This document shows positions 19,516-27,411 of a DNA stretch of 64,000 nucleotides, one piece after another (the first letter of the stretch is position 1; each line of letters starts with the position of its first letter). A program made the position numbers and the translations under genes. Source of the DNA: Qipengyuania sediminis (GTDB lineage: Bacteria > Pseudomonadota > Alphaproteobacteria > Sphingomonadales > Sphingomonadaceae); the NCBI RefSeq assembly GCF_004358425.1, contig NZ_CP037948.1, positions 1,116,001-1,180,000 of the forward strand, read 5' to 3'. The notes below the pieces were generated by a model. That model was not told the origin of the DNA and ran no database searches. It worked only from the letters and a program-made list of their open reading frames with translations.

Positions 19516-20546
19516 GATGTACCTGTGGCGGCGTCCTGCGACAGGATCGGTCGCACATCGTTCGGCAGCATTGTCTGCGCCGCCGCGATGCGTTCCCGCA
19601 TCACCGCGACGAGCACGTCCGGCCCTTCGATCACCAGCTCGCCACCCCAGGTGAACAGATGCTCGGCCAGCTCGCGCATGCCGCCGGTGGCGAAGCGGAT
19701 TCGAAGCCCACCGTCGGTGAGGTCTTCGATCCTTTGCTGACCGTGAAATCGCCAGTGTCGCGCGCGGACGGCGGATGAACGCGGCACACGCAACACGACA
19801 TCCTGTTTCTCGTCGCGCCACACCGCGAAGCTGTCGGCGAGCCAAGCGTCGATATCCCAGTCGTCCGGCGCGCAACCGATCGTATCGCTCACCATCGCCG
19901 CAGTCATGCGGTCGAGTCGGAAATAAACCGGCTGGTCGTCGCGGCCCGGCATCTTGCCAAGCAGATAGGTCAACGGCCCGTGGACCAAGCCGTATGGGAT
20001 CACGCGCCGCCAGCGCGCCTCCGGACGTTCTTCAGTCGTGTAGTGGAATTCCACGCATCGGCCGCAGAGGATCGCGCTCTGGATGGTCGTGATGGTTTCC
20101 GGCGCGACGGCGGCGATCGGCCCGGCGGTCACCATTGTCCGCTGGAGCCGGGCAAGGGCGTCAAGGTCCGAATCGAGCCGCCGCCTCTCGCGGTCGTCGA
20201 GCGCCGCCTTCACCTTGGCGAGCAGGCTCGCCAGTTGTTCTGCGCGGGCGTTCTGCCCGGCCAACGTGCGGCCATCGACCTCGGCCTGCAGGGCGGCGAC
20301 CTCGGCAGCGTTCGGCCTTGTGTAGGCCCGCCGCAAGCTGTTTCGGATCAGGAAGCGCTTGCGTCGATCATCGGCAATCTCATCGAGGTCGAAGTGGCGA
20401 GCGATGATATCGCGCATCCGCTCCGCCGTGCGGCGGTTGACGTCGAGGCGGCCGGCCATCTCGTCGAGCGTTAGGCCCTCGGTCGTGTCAGAGAGCGCGT
20501 GGACAAGCGCCAGCAGGCGGTCGAGCTTCGCCATCCGTTCGGTCAT
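19512..20546 (-). CDS. WYL-domain transcriptional regulator
   Basis: A helix-turn-helix plus WYL protein of about 344 aa. The N-terminal HTH reads LTLDEMAGRLDVNRRTAERM, and a WYL-type core follows (ATTITTIQSAI, CVEFHYTTEE, VIPYGLVHG, YLLGK), with a WCX-like C-terminal part. Regulators of this class (such as BrxR and CapW) control phage-defence loci by sensing nucleic acid or nucleotide ligands. ATG at 20546 follows a CAGGGGG ribosome site; ATG at 20534 is an alternative. It lies 84 bp after the DUF3883 gene and overlaps the next nuclease gene by 4 bp, so it likely regulates the downstream block. Confidence 0.85.
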   Translation of the reverse strand: MTERMAKLDRLLALVHALSDTTEGLTLDEMAGRLDVNRRTAERMRDIIARHFDLDEIADDRRKRFLIRNSLRRAYTRPNAAEVAALQAEVDGRTLAGQNARAEQLASLLAKVKAALDDRERRRLDSDLDALARLQRTMVTAGPIAAVAPETITTIQSAILCGRCVEFHYTTEERPEARWRRVIPYGLVHGPLTYLLGKMPGRDDQPVYFRLDRMTAAMVSDTIGCAPDDWDIDAWLADSFAVWRDEKQDVVLRVPRSSAVRARHWRFHGQQRIEDLTDGGLRIRFATGGMRELAEHLFTWGGELVIEGPDVLVAVMRERIAAAQTMLPNDVRPILSQDAATGTS

Positions 20547-20630
20547 CACGCCCCCTGCGTCCGTATCTGTCGCAGGATCGAGCAAGCGCCAATGGATGGC
20601 AAGCACCGTGCAGAGCCGTCTTTCCTGGCA

Positions 20631-21481
20631 TCAGGCGTCGAAGCTCGCCTGAAAGCTCGTCGGCATCAGCGAAACGTGGGCGTCGAGCGGTGGCCGCAAT
20701 TCGAATGCGCGCGGTTCGCGGGCGAAGTTCCACAGGCGGACAAGGCACCAGTCGCGCCGCCGTTCCTCGGCGACCAAGAGTTCGTTGCGGCTGATGTGGA
20801 AGGGCGTTCGCTCCCAGCCGTTGGTGGTCTTCACCTCGATGAGGCGCGGACGACCATCGGCGTCGAAGCTGGCGATGTCATAGCCGGTGCCGTCGCCGTC
20901 TTGATCCGACACCCAGCGGACGCGCTGGGCAAGGTCGTCGCGACCGGCTGCGGTCAGTGACGATCGTTCGTGAAGGACGATCCGCTCCTCGCCGGGGCGG
21001 CCCAGCGCGCGGTTGCGGGCATCGCGCTCGGCAACGTCGAAACGCCGGGCGATATGCTGCATCTTCTCGAGTTCGTCCGGTGGTGGCGCGTTGCTGAGCG
21101 TCGGCGGCGGCCCGATCCAAAGGATCGGCGCTTCCCGCACGCGCGATGGCCCCGTCGTCTCGGATGGTGACAGGCGGGTTTCAGGCGAAAGCCAGGCCGG
21201 GTGAGCAGACAACCGGCGCGCCACGGCGTCTTCGAGAGATCGTTGGTAGTTGAAGGCGGGCTTGTAACCTGGAATCCAGTCTTCGCCGAGCCCCTTAAGC
21301 ACCGCGCTGATGTTCTGATGCTTGTATTCGATGGATCCGCGCGGGCGCCCGATCGCCTCCTGCAGCCGCCGATTGTGTTCGGCCTTGCTGTATAGGCGCC
21401 CGGCCTCATCATCGGCCAGCATCGCGAAATAGTCGGCGACGATTCGTCGTTTTGTTTATCGGTCCAGTCGCCGGATGCCAT
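20631..21481 (-). pseudogene. DUF3883 nuclease-like protein (apparent frameshift)
   Basis: The first gene of the minus-strand block, divergent from mazE. The C-terminal half is a DUF3883 domain, a PD-(D/E)XK-like fold: GTGYDIASFD, then RLIEVKTTNG. The likely start is ATG at 21481 (MASGDWTDKQND), but family-like sequence continues in another frame (IVADYFAMLADD) from about 21440, so one base is missing between 21437 and 21447. An internal ATG at 21422 would give an intact 263-aa protein lacking about 20 residues. DUF3883 domains recur in phage-defence genes fused to helicases or on their own. Confidence 0.7.
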
Positions 21482-21553
21482 CGTCAGAGGCTATGCGATC
21501 GCCGGGTCGCTGTCACTCGCGACCATCGCTCGGCGGATTGACAGCCACCAGCG

Positions 21554-21590
21554 ACCTCCTATGTATCACAAATGTAGATACATGGGAGGT
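21554..21590. promoter_or_regulatory. Inverted repeat, probable mazEF operator over the RBS
   Basis: ACCTCCTATGTATC (21554-21567) and GATACATGGGAGGT (21577-21590) are inverted copies with one mismatch and a 9-bp spacer. The right arm includes the GGGAGG ribosome binding site of mazE (start 21596). An AbrB-fold antitoxin such as MazE usually represses its own operon by binding such a palindrome; in RNA the hairpin could also hide the ribosome site. Confidence 0.7.
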
Positions 21591-21595
21591 CACCG

Positions 21596-21835
21596 ATGCG
21601 TGTCCAGGTCAAGCGGTGGGGCAACAGCGCCTCGGTGCGCATTCCCGCATCGGTGATGGCGGCGGCGGCCTTGCGGATCGATCAGGAGGTCAATGTCCGC
21701 GAGGACGAGGGAAGGATCGTGATCGAGCCCGTCATCGCGCCGTCCTATGATCTCGACTCGTTGCTCGCCGGGATGGCGCCGGAAACCTTCCCCGACGAGG
21801 TCGATTTCGGACGCCCGGTCGGACAGGAGGCGTGA
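21596..21835 (+). CDS. mazE: MazE-like AbrB/SpoVT antitoxin
   Basis: A 79-aa antitoxin with a SpoVT/AbrB swapped-hairpin DNA-binding fold (QVKRWGNSASVRIPASVM) and an acidic C-terminal tail (DLDSLLAGMAPETFPDEVDF) that should occupy the toxin active site. The start is fixed by GGGAGG 5 to 10 bases upstream. Its TGA stop shares one base with the toxin ATG, so the two are coupled. It is transcribed away from the minus-strand defence block and probably stabilises the island. Confidence 0.9.
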   Translation: MRVQVKRWGNSASVRIPASVMAAAALRIDQEVNVREDEGRIVIEPVIAPSYDLDSLLAGMAPETFPDEVDFGRPVGQEA

Positions 21836-22170
21836 TGAAGCCGGGCTATGTCCCGGATACCGGCGACGTCGTCTGGCTCCACTTCGATCCGCAGGCGGGG
21901 CACGAGCAGGCGGGGCACCGCCCGGCGCTGGTGCTGTCCCCCGCGCGCTACAACGGGGTGCGCGGCATGATGCTCTGTTGCCCGATGACCTCGCGGATCA
22001 AGGGCTACCCGTTCGAGGTGGTCGACGGCGACGATCCGCCGAGCGTGGTGTTGGCCGATCAGGTGAAGAGCCTCGACTGGCGCGCCGGGCGAGCCGAGAG
22101 GAAGGGTCGGGTGTCGCCGGCCACGCTAGCGGAAGTGCGCGCGAAGGTCCGCGCGCTGCTCGAGCTGTAG
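21835..22170 (+). CDS. mazF: MazF-like endoribonuclease toxin
   Basis: A 111-aa MazF/PemK toxin that cleaves mRNA at short sequences. Family features are GDVVWLHFDPQAGHEQAGHRP (the active-site Arg region), the ALVLSP strand, LCCPMTS with the catalytic Ser/Thr position, and a C-terminal DWRAGRAERKG and helix. ATG at 21835 is preceded by AGGAGG within mazE. A hairpin follows directly after the stop. Confidence 0.92.
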   Translation: MKPGYVPDTGDVVWLHFDPQAGHEQAGHRPALVLSPARYNGVRGMMLCCPMTSRIKGYPFEVVDGDDPPSVVLADQVKSLDWRAGRAERKGRVSPATLAEVRAKVRALLEL

Positions 22171-22204
22171 CCGGGAGAGGCAGGCCGAAGCCCGCCTCCC
22201 CCGG
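22171..22204. terminator. Convergent hairpin terminator after mazF
   Basis: CCGGGAGAGGCAGGC (22171-22185), a CGAA tetraloop and GCCCGCCTCCCCCGG (22190-22204) pair with 13 of 15 matches. It fills the whole gap between the stops of mazF (+) and the PolB-like exonuclease (-). There is no clear T-run on either side. Confidence 0.6.
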
Positions 22205-22210
22205 CCGGTA

Positions 22211-23092
22211 TCAGGCCGCTTCCCCCGACAGCCACGGGGCGAACACCTCGGCGTCGTTGCTGGCCTTGCCGACCCGCTTTGCGAAGCTGGCCGCGCGTCG
22301 CGCCTGTAGCGCCGGTATGTACCCGCGCCCTTCGCGCAGCTGCTCGATGCTGCGGAGGAGGCGATCCTCGACAACGTCGATGTCGGCACGGCCGTCCAGC
22401 AGCTTGCGCCAGCGGGCGAGCAGCAGCGCCAGCGTGATGACGTCGCCCTCGCACACCTCCTGCACGAGCTCGAACTGCCCGGCGTTGATGAGCTTGGCGA
22501 CCATGAACGGCGCCACCGTCATCTTCGCCGGAATGTCGAGCGCAGCGGCATATTCGGCCTGATGGATCGGCTTCATCTTGAAGCCGCCGGTCAGGACGCG
22601 GGCGAAGTCGACATGCCGGACACGACCGTCGCCACCGAAGGCGATCCAGCCCCAGTTCGCCGGCAGCGAAAGGCCGTGCTTCATCGCCGCACACGCGATC
22701 AGCGGCAGGTCGTGAAAGGAGCCGGCCCACGACACGAACTCGGCGTTGGACGGCGCGTCGGCCAGAACTTGCAGGACGCCGGCGATGACCTCGCGCTCAT
22801 CGTGGTCCGGCGCACTCAGCGTCACGAAGCGCGACACGTCCACGTTGCCGTCTTGGTGCTCGGTCAGCACCATCGCGGACGCAGTCACGATCGTCTGAAA
22901 GACCCAGCGCGGCGTCTTCAGCGGACATTCCGCGCGGGTGTAGCGGCGGCTGTCGCCTTCGTCGTTGCCGGGGACCCAGCGTTCCATCGCGCGATAGCGC
23001 TGGTGCCCCGCCTCATCGAGCACGGCGCTCTCCAGGTCGACGATGACGTAGCTGCGCGGGCGGCGCGGTTCGAACAGGTTCTCGGTCTTCAT
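22211..23092 (-). CDS. PolB-like 3'-5' exonuclease
   Basis: A 293-aa DEDD-superfamily nuclease resembling the predicted PolB-like exonucleases (DNA_pol_B_exo2). Motif I is YVIVDLES (D19, E21), motif II is WAGSFHDLPLI (D128), and motif III is probably CEGDVIT (D217). The leader contains the hairpin GGGGATGATCCCC about 20 bases before the start. It forms a three-gene minus-strand set with the next two genes, separated by 85-112 bp gaps and GC hairpins, so each may have its own transcript. Genes like this are common cargo of alphaproteobacterial integrative elements; the substrate is unknown. Confidence 0.65.
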   Translation of the reverse strand: MKTENLFEPRRPRSYVIVDLESAVLDEAGHQRYRAMERWVPGNDEGDSRRYTRAECPLKTPRWVFQTIVTASAMVLTEHQDGNVDVSRFVTLSAPDHDEREVIAGVLQVLADAPSNAEFVSWAGSFHDLPLIACAAMKHGLSLPANWGWIAFGGDGRVRHVDFARVLTGGFKMKPIHQAEYAAALDIPAKMTVAPFMVAKLINAGQFELVQEVCEGDVITLALLLARWRKLLDGRADIDVVEDRLLRSIEQLREGRGYIPALQARRAASFAKRVGKASNDAEVFAPWLSGEAA

Positions 23093-23141
23093 GCTTTTTC
23101 TCCAGGGGGATCATCCCCATCACGGTGTCAATGACTGCGGC

Positions 23142-23169
23142 GGCCGGCCTCGGAGGTCGGAGGCCGGCC
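23142..23169 (-). terminator. GC-rich hairpin downstream of the 181-aa gene
   Basis: GGCCGGCCTC (23142-23151) and GAGGCCGGCC (23160-23169) form a perfect 10-bp stem with an 8-base loop, just past the stop of the gene at 23178 on the minus strand. No T-run, so it may be a 3'-end stabiliser rather than an intrinsic terminator. Confidence 0.5.
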
Positions 23170-23177
23170 ACCTCGCG

Positions 23178-23723
23178 TCAGCCGAAGCGGACGATCGTCT
23201 CGAGCGGCTTCTCCGGCTCCATCCATGCACCTCCGGGGGGCACGAACTGGTTGTCGGCGAGCAGCTCGTCACCCAGGGTCGCCGCGGTTGCCATGATGCG
23301 CTTCATCGCAAGCCTGCGACCGGTGCCGATGTTCCTTGGCTTGCCGGGGATGCGGACGAGCGTGCCGCGGCGATCGACAGCGAACATCTCGTCGCTCCGC
23401 GTGCTGACGAACACGATGGGTGCATCGTCGTTGGCAGCGAACGGCACGACGCGATCGACGACATCGACCGTCAGCAACTCGCGGAAGACGATGGTGAACC
23501 CGAGTGGCGTGGTCGCCTTCATGCTGTCCCAGCCGGTGTAGACGGCGTCCTTGCGCATCAGCTGAGCGATGCGCGCCACCTCCGATCCGACCGCGAGGTC
23601 CATCCGGCGGCCCGAGCAGAAGGCGATGCAGTCGTTGGCCGGCTTGAAGGTCGGCCAGCCCATTTCACGGCGAAGCGCGAGCATGAAGTTCTGGTGCCCG
23701 AGGCCGATGGTGTTCTGTTGCAT
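23178..23723 (-). CDS. Unknown protein, 181 aa
   Basis: I do not recognise this protein. It is soluble, with no signal peptide or membrane segment. The N-terminus (MQQNTIGLGHQNFMLAL) is followed by mixed alpha/beta sequence including FTIVFRELLTVDVVDRVV and a beta-rich IVFVSTRSDEMFAVDRRGT stretch, then a basic helix (RRLAMKRIMATAATL). It sits between two DEDD exonucleases in the same orientation and probably belongs to the element rather than the host. Confidence 0.6.
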   Translation of the reverse strand: MQQNTIGLGHQNFMLALRREMGWPTFKPANDCIAFCSGRRMDLAVGSEVARIAQLMRKDAVYTGWDSMKATTPLGFTIVFRELLTVDVVDRVVPFAANDDAPIVFVSTRSDEMFAVDRRGTLVRIPGKPRNIGTGRRLAMKRIMATAATLGDELLADNQFVPPGGAWMEPEKPLETIVRFG

Positions 23724-23808
23724 GCTGTCATTCCCTCATGTGACGGCCGTCTGGCCGGAGCATTTTCCCCTCCCTTGGGGTGCTCACTTCATTTCGTTCT
23801 GGAAGGGG

Positions 23809-23830
23809 CCGGCGCGCTGCGGCGCGCCGG
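23809..23830 (-). terminator. GC-rich hairpin downstream of the DnaQ-like gene
   Basis: CCGGCGCGC, a TGCG loop and GCGCGCCGG form a perfect 9-bp stem immediately beyond the stop of the exonuclease gene (23836, minus strand). No T-run follows. Confidence 0.5.
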
Positions 23831-23835
23831 CGAGT

Positions 23836-24720
23836 TCAGCGGTGGCGCTGGTGCCAGGTGATCGGCGTCATCCGCGGCAGCGGTCCGCGTGAGGCGATGT
23901 GCTCGCGGAACCAGCGCTCCTCCTCGGCGCACTCGCCCTCGGAGAGTTCGGTCCACCACACGCGGCGACGCGCGTCCCAGCTGTAGCCCCTCGCCTTAAG
24001 GAGGCCGCGGCGCTCGAACGGAGCGCCGGTCGCCTCGAAGCGAACCGAAGGCCGCTCGGCGTTCGCCAGCAGTCCCGCGAGGACCGTGCCCCCGTGCGGA
24101 AGTCGATGGGCGAGGAGGTGCAGCAGGCTGATGACATCGGCCATGGCCCGGTGCGCGGTGTTGAACCGGCCGATCTGCATCAGCAGATGGGCCAGCTTGG
24201 CACCGTCGAACCCTGCCTCCATCCAGTCGAAGTCGCGCATCGAGCAGGCCCAGGCGGCACCTGCCAGGCCCGGCATCAGGTTCTCGATAAAACCGATGTC
24301 GAAGGCGGCCGAATGGGCCACCCGCACATCCACCCCGCGGAGCAGCCGCTCCAGCCGGTCCAGATCGATGACCTTGCCCGCGACGTCCGCGTCGGTGATG
24401 CCGGTCAACCGGCTGATGTGCGGCGGGATCGGCATCCTCGGGTCGCGCAGCGCCTGCCCGGCGCTGGCGATGCCGACGATCTCGCCGGCCTCATCCACCT
24501 CGATCACGACAACCGCGATGTCGATGATCTCGTCATGCAGGACGTCGGTGCCGGTCGTCTCGGTATCCACGATGCCGATGCGCCGGACGGTCCCGGTGAT
24601 CCGGTCGGCCAGCGGGAAGTCGCCCAGCGACGACACGCGGCGCAGGATGCGGATGTCCGGATCGTCGACGCGAACGAGTTCCCCCGCCCCGGCTGGGGCG
24701 GTGGTGATGGCGTGGGTCAT
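23836..24720 (-). CDS. DnaQ-like 3'-5' exonuclease
   Basis: A 294-aa DEDDh exonuclease. Motif I is GIVDTETTG (D52, E54), motif II is VAHSAAFDIGF, and the last motif is NTAHRAMADV (His and Asp). The C-terminal 80 residues carry a small module with FEATGAPFERRGLLKARGY and Trp-rich strands often seen attached to such exonucleases. ATG at 24720 is preceded by AGGAG at 10 bases; a longer frame lacks a ribosome site. It follows the integrase stop by 79 bp in the same direction. Confidence 0.8.
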   Translation of the reverse strand: MTHAITTAPAGAGELVRVDDPDIRILRRVSSLGDFPLADRITGTVRRIGIVDTETTGTDVLHDEIIDIAVVVIEVDEAGEIVGIASAGQALRDPRMPIPPHISRLTGITDADVAGKVIDLDRLERLLRGVDVRVAHSAAFDIGFIENLMPGLAGAAWACSMRDFDWMEAGFDGAKLAHLLMQIGRFNTAHRAMADVISLLHLLAHRLPHGGTVLAGLLANAERPSVRFEATGAPFERRGLLKARGYSWDARRRVWWTELSEGECAEEERWFREHIASRGPLPRMTPITWHQRHR

Positions 24721-24799
24721 GATCGATGCTCCTGTCTGGATCGACCGAGCGGCAGCGAGGCTTTTCCTCACCGCCCTTCCGGTCACAGAAGCCGTCGCT

Positions 24800-26850
24800 T
24801 CAGGCTGCCGCCGGCGACGCTCCCCGCTGACGACGGCCGCTGCTGGGCCGCACCGGCCTCGGCTGGCGGCGTGCCTTGGGCAGCAGGTTGATCGTCGTCG
24901 CGTCCGGCAGATGGGCGGTCACGACGGGAATCCGCTCCACGACTTCGAGAAGAAGTTCGAGCCGGGTGGCGTCGGCGTAGCGCCCGGCATTCTCGCCGCC
25001 GGCCTTCTGCCCGAGCAGGTCGGCGCGGAATTCCTCGAAGGTCGCAGCATCTTCAGCTCGGTGCTGACCATGTGGCGCCCGCTGTGCACCGCCTGGCCCG
25101 GCTTCACGAGCGTGAGGTGCGGCTTGATGTTGAGCCAGACGGTCTTGAAGAACACGTCGCCCAGCGTCCGGCCACCGCGACCGGGGATGATCTCCGGGAA
25201 CAGGTAGGTTTCGCCCGCCGCCTTCATGGCGGCGACATAGTCGAGCAGACCCAGGCGGCGAAGCTCGCCGTTGATGGGCACCTTTCGGACGCTGGTCGCT
25301 GTCTTGACCGTGCCCGCGTGAGTCTTTCGGATATTGAAGAAGGCGATGCCGTCCTCCTCGCCGATGTCGTCGATGAGGAGTTTGCACGCCTCCTCGCGCC
25401 GCATCCCCGAATACCAGACGATGGGCATCACCCAATAGGCGGCATCATGCCAGATGCTGCCGGCAGGCCCCACCCCCAGCCGATCGTCGAGCGAGGCGCC
25501 GCCGGTCCAGATCGGCAACCGGAACAGCTCGAGCCCCTGTTCGATCGTGTAAGCATCGCGCTCGTCCCGGTCGTCCCGATCGTCCTCGTCTAGAATGAAA
25601 TCGGAGAAGTCGAGCGGGCGCATCGGCGTCTTGCCCGCCATCCAGCTGCACAGGCGCTTGAGGTTGGCGAAGTGACGATTGATCGTCCCGACGTCGAGGC
25701 CGATAGACACGCCGCCGCCTTCGCCTTCGGCCTGCCGCGCCGCTGCTTCCTCGCAGATTGCCTCCAGCGCCATCGTTTCGTGGCGGGGGGACTTGTGATG
25801 CGACGACGGGAGACGGTTCAGCCGATCGTAAAAGTCGTTGAGATGGTCCTGTGACGTGGCAGCCAGTGGCCCGCCGCCGTTGGACTTGCCGAACAGGAAC
25901 GCCGCCGCGCGGAACTGCCGTCGCTGGCTCTCGCCCCACACCTTGGCCTGCGACTTGCGTCCCTGCTGGGCAGAAGCGGACACGGCGCCGGCGCCCCGCG
26001 CCTTAGGCTTGATGCGGATATACTCCTCCACCGCCTCGACCGGCGTCATAGCCGCGTGACGCTGCCGCTCCACCGTCAGGATCGACGCTGGCGGCGCGGG
26101 AGGCTCCGACGGACGGGGCGGTTCCGGCGGAACGGCGATCATGGCAGCGGGCGCGGCGCCGGAGGCCAGCGCCCTGACCAGCGCCAGCGCGCTGGCGGTG
26201 TCACGCACCGCGGGATCGTCATAGGTCGCCGCCGCCACCGCGCGGGCCTCGCACATGACACGGCGCGCATTCTCGGCGCGGTCGCCGGTCGCGGCGATGC
26301 CCACGCGATCCATCAGCGCACGCGCCTCGGCGAGCAGGTTGCCCGGCAAGTCGCCGGCCCGGCTCAACAGCGCGCCCAGATGGCCCCGCGCCTCATCGTC
26401 CAGGCCGGCAAAGCGCTGGTCGAAGGCGCCGACATAGTCGATGCCCATGTAGTCGGCGAAACCGTTGACGGCGAAGTCGCCGTTGATTGCTGCATAGATG
26501 GCCAGCATCTGCGCGAAGCGTGCGGGCACGTTGCCCTCGCCGTCCGCCTGGATGAGCGAGTGCTGATAGGCCAGCATGTTGCGATACCGCAGCATCTCGG
26601 CCTGGAACAGGCTGGTCGCCTGATCCGCTGTCAGCCCCTCGCGCTCGATCTTCTCGTACAGGCTCATCCGCACCACCTCGCTCCGTCCGGTCATCGCGGC
26701 GCCGCGCCTGCGCGCGACCGCCTGCTCCTTCGTCTGGAGGCTGACCATCGTCACGACGGTTATAGGCGGGAGGTCGGCTGCAACGAAGCGCACCCGCCGG
26801 CGCCACCAATAGACGGCACCGCGGCGAGTCACGTTGTCGATCGCTGGCAT
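24800..26850 (-). pseudogene. int: Phage-type tyrosine integrase (apparent frameshift)
   Basis: Site-specific recombinase of the element, about 680 aa if repaired. Start ATG at 26850 gives the family-like N-terminus NVTRRGAVYWWRRRVRF. The catalytic domain has the first Arg in YSGMRREEACKL and HSGRH (His and second Arg) near 25075-25090. Just after (TELK) the frame is lost; the expected continuation AATFEEFRADLLGQ with the likely nucleophile Tyr in GRYADA is in another frame running to a stop at 24800. One base is missing near 25048-25053. As written the protein lacks the nucleophile and would be inactive, which would trap the element. Confidence 0.85.
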
Positions 26851-26867
26851 TTTGCACTGGCTCCACA

Positions 26868-26891
26868 CACTGGCGTCAATTGACGCCAGTG
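26868..26891. promoter_or_regulatory. 24-bp perfect palindrome upstream of the integrase
   Basis: CACTGGCGTCAA and TTGACGCCAGTG are perfect inverted halves with no spacer, 18-41 bases before the integrase start and about 70 bases from tRNA-Gln. It looks like the binding site of a dimeric protein that represses or autoregulates the integrase, or an arm site for recombination. Confidence 0.55.
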
Positions 26892-26961
26892 GGCGGTTCA
26901 CCCAGGCCAAGACGGGAAAAAACGCAGCGTTTCCAGTGCCTTGAACTGTGAAATCAACGTA

Positions 26962-27036
26962 TGGCTGGGGCGGCAGGATTCGAACCTGCGCATGGCGGTA
27001 CCAAAAACCGCTGCCTTACCGCTTGGCTACGCCCCA
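26962..27036 (-). tRNA. tRNA-Gln (TTG anticodon), integration target
   Basis: A complete 75-nt cloverleaf with encoded CCA. Acceptor TGGGGCG pairs with CGCCCCA; the anticodon stem GCGGT/ACCGC encloses loop TTTTGGT, giving anticodon TTG (Gln, reads CAA). The T arm GCAGG-TTCGAAT-CCTGC is perfect. The 3' end faces the integrase 112 bp away, the classic arrangement for an element inserted at a tRNA 3' end. The second att copy is not in this window. Confidence 0.95.
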
Positions 27037-27146
27037 GCAGCGCCGCGCCCCTATAGCGGTCGCGCAACGCATGTGAAGGGGCGGCAGGCGCCGGACTCGT
27101 CAGCCCGGGGGATGAGAGCTTCGCCAGCGGAGAGAGGCGACCCGCC

Positions 27147-27390
27147 ATGCCGCAATACGATCTCGTCGTCAGAGGGGGGACGATCGCCGATGGCACGGGC
27201 GCCCCCTGGCTTCGTTGAAGACGATGCGGTACAGCATGGGCTTATCGTTCAGGTCGGCAGGTTCGCGGGCGGTGGGGTCGAGGAGATCGATGCCTCAGGC
27301 CTCGTCGGCACCTATCTCGATGCGCGCGAGGAACTCCCCCTGACTGGCGCCACCCCCGGAACCTTCATCCGTGGACCACAGCGCGTGTAG
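27147..27390 (+). pseudogene. Remnant of an N-acyl-D-amino-acid deacylase-like amidohydrolase
   Basis: ATG at 27147, with a GGAGAGAGG ribosome site, begins a protein reading MPQYDLVVRGGTIADGTGAP, the standard N-terminus of D-aminoacylase-type amidohydrolases. A TGA stops it after 23 codons; the homology resumes in the next frame (HGLIVQVGRFAGGGVEEIDASGL) and then breaks down into unrelated sequence. The metal-binding HxH and catalytic domain are absent. It is a deeply degraded relic between the tRNA and dnaN. Confidence 0.65.
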
Positions 27391-27411
27391 TTGCGCGAAG
27401 CGGCGGAGTAG

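Noticed and set aside
24720-24786. Longer start for the DnaQ-like exonuclease
   Set aside because: ATG at 24720 has a good AGGAG site; the upstream codons do not look coding.
1-26961. Prophage
   Set aside because: An integrase is present but no capsid, tail, terminase or lysis genes are visible.
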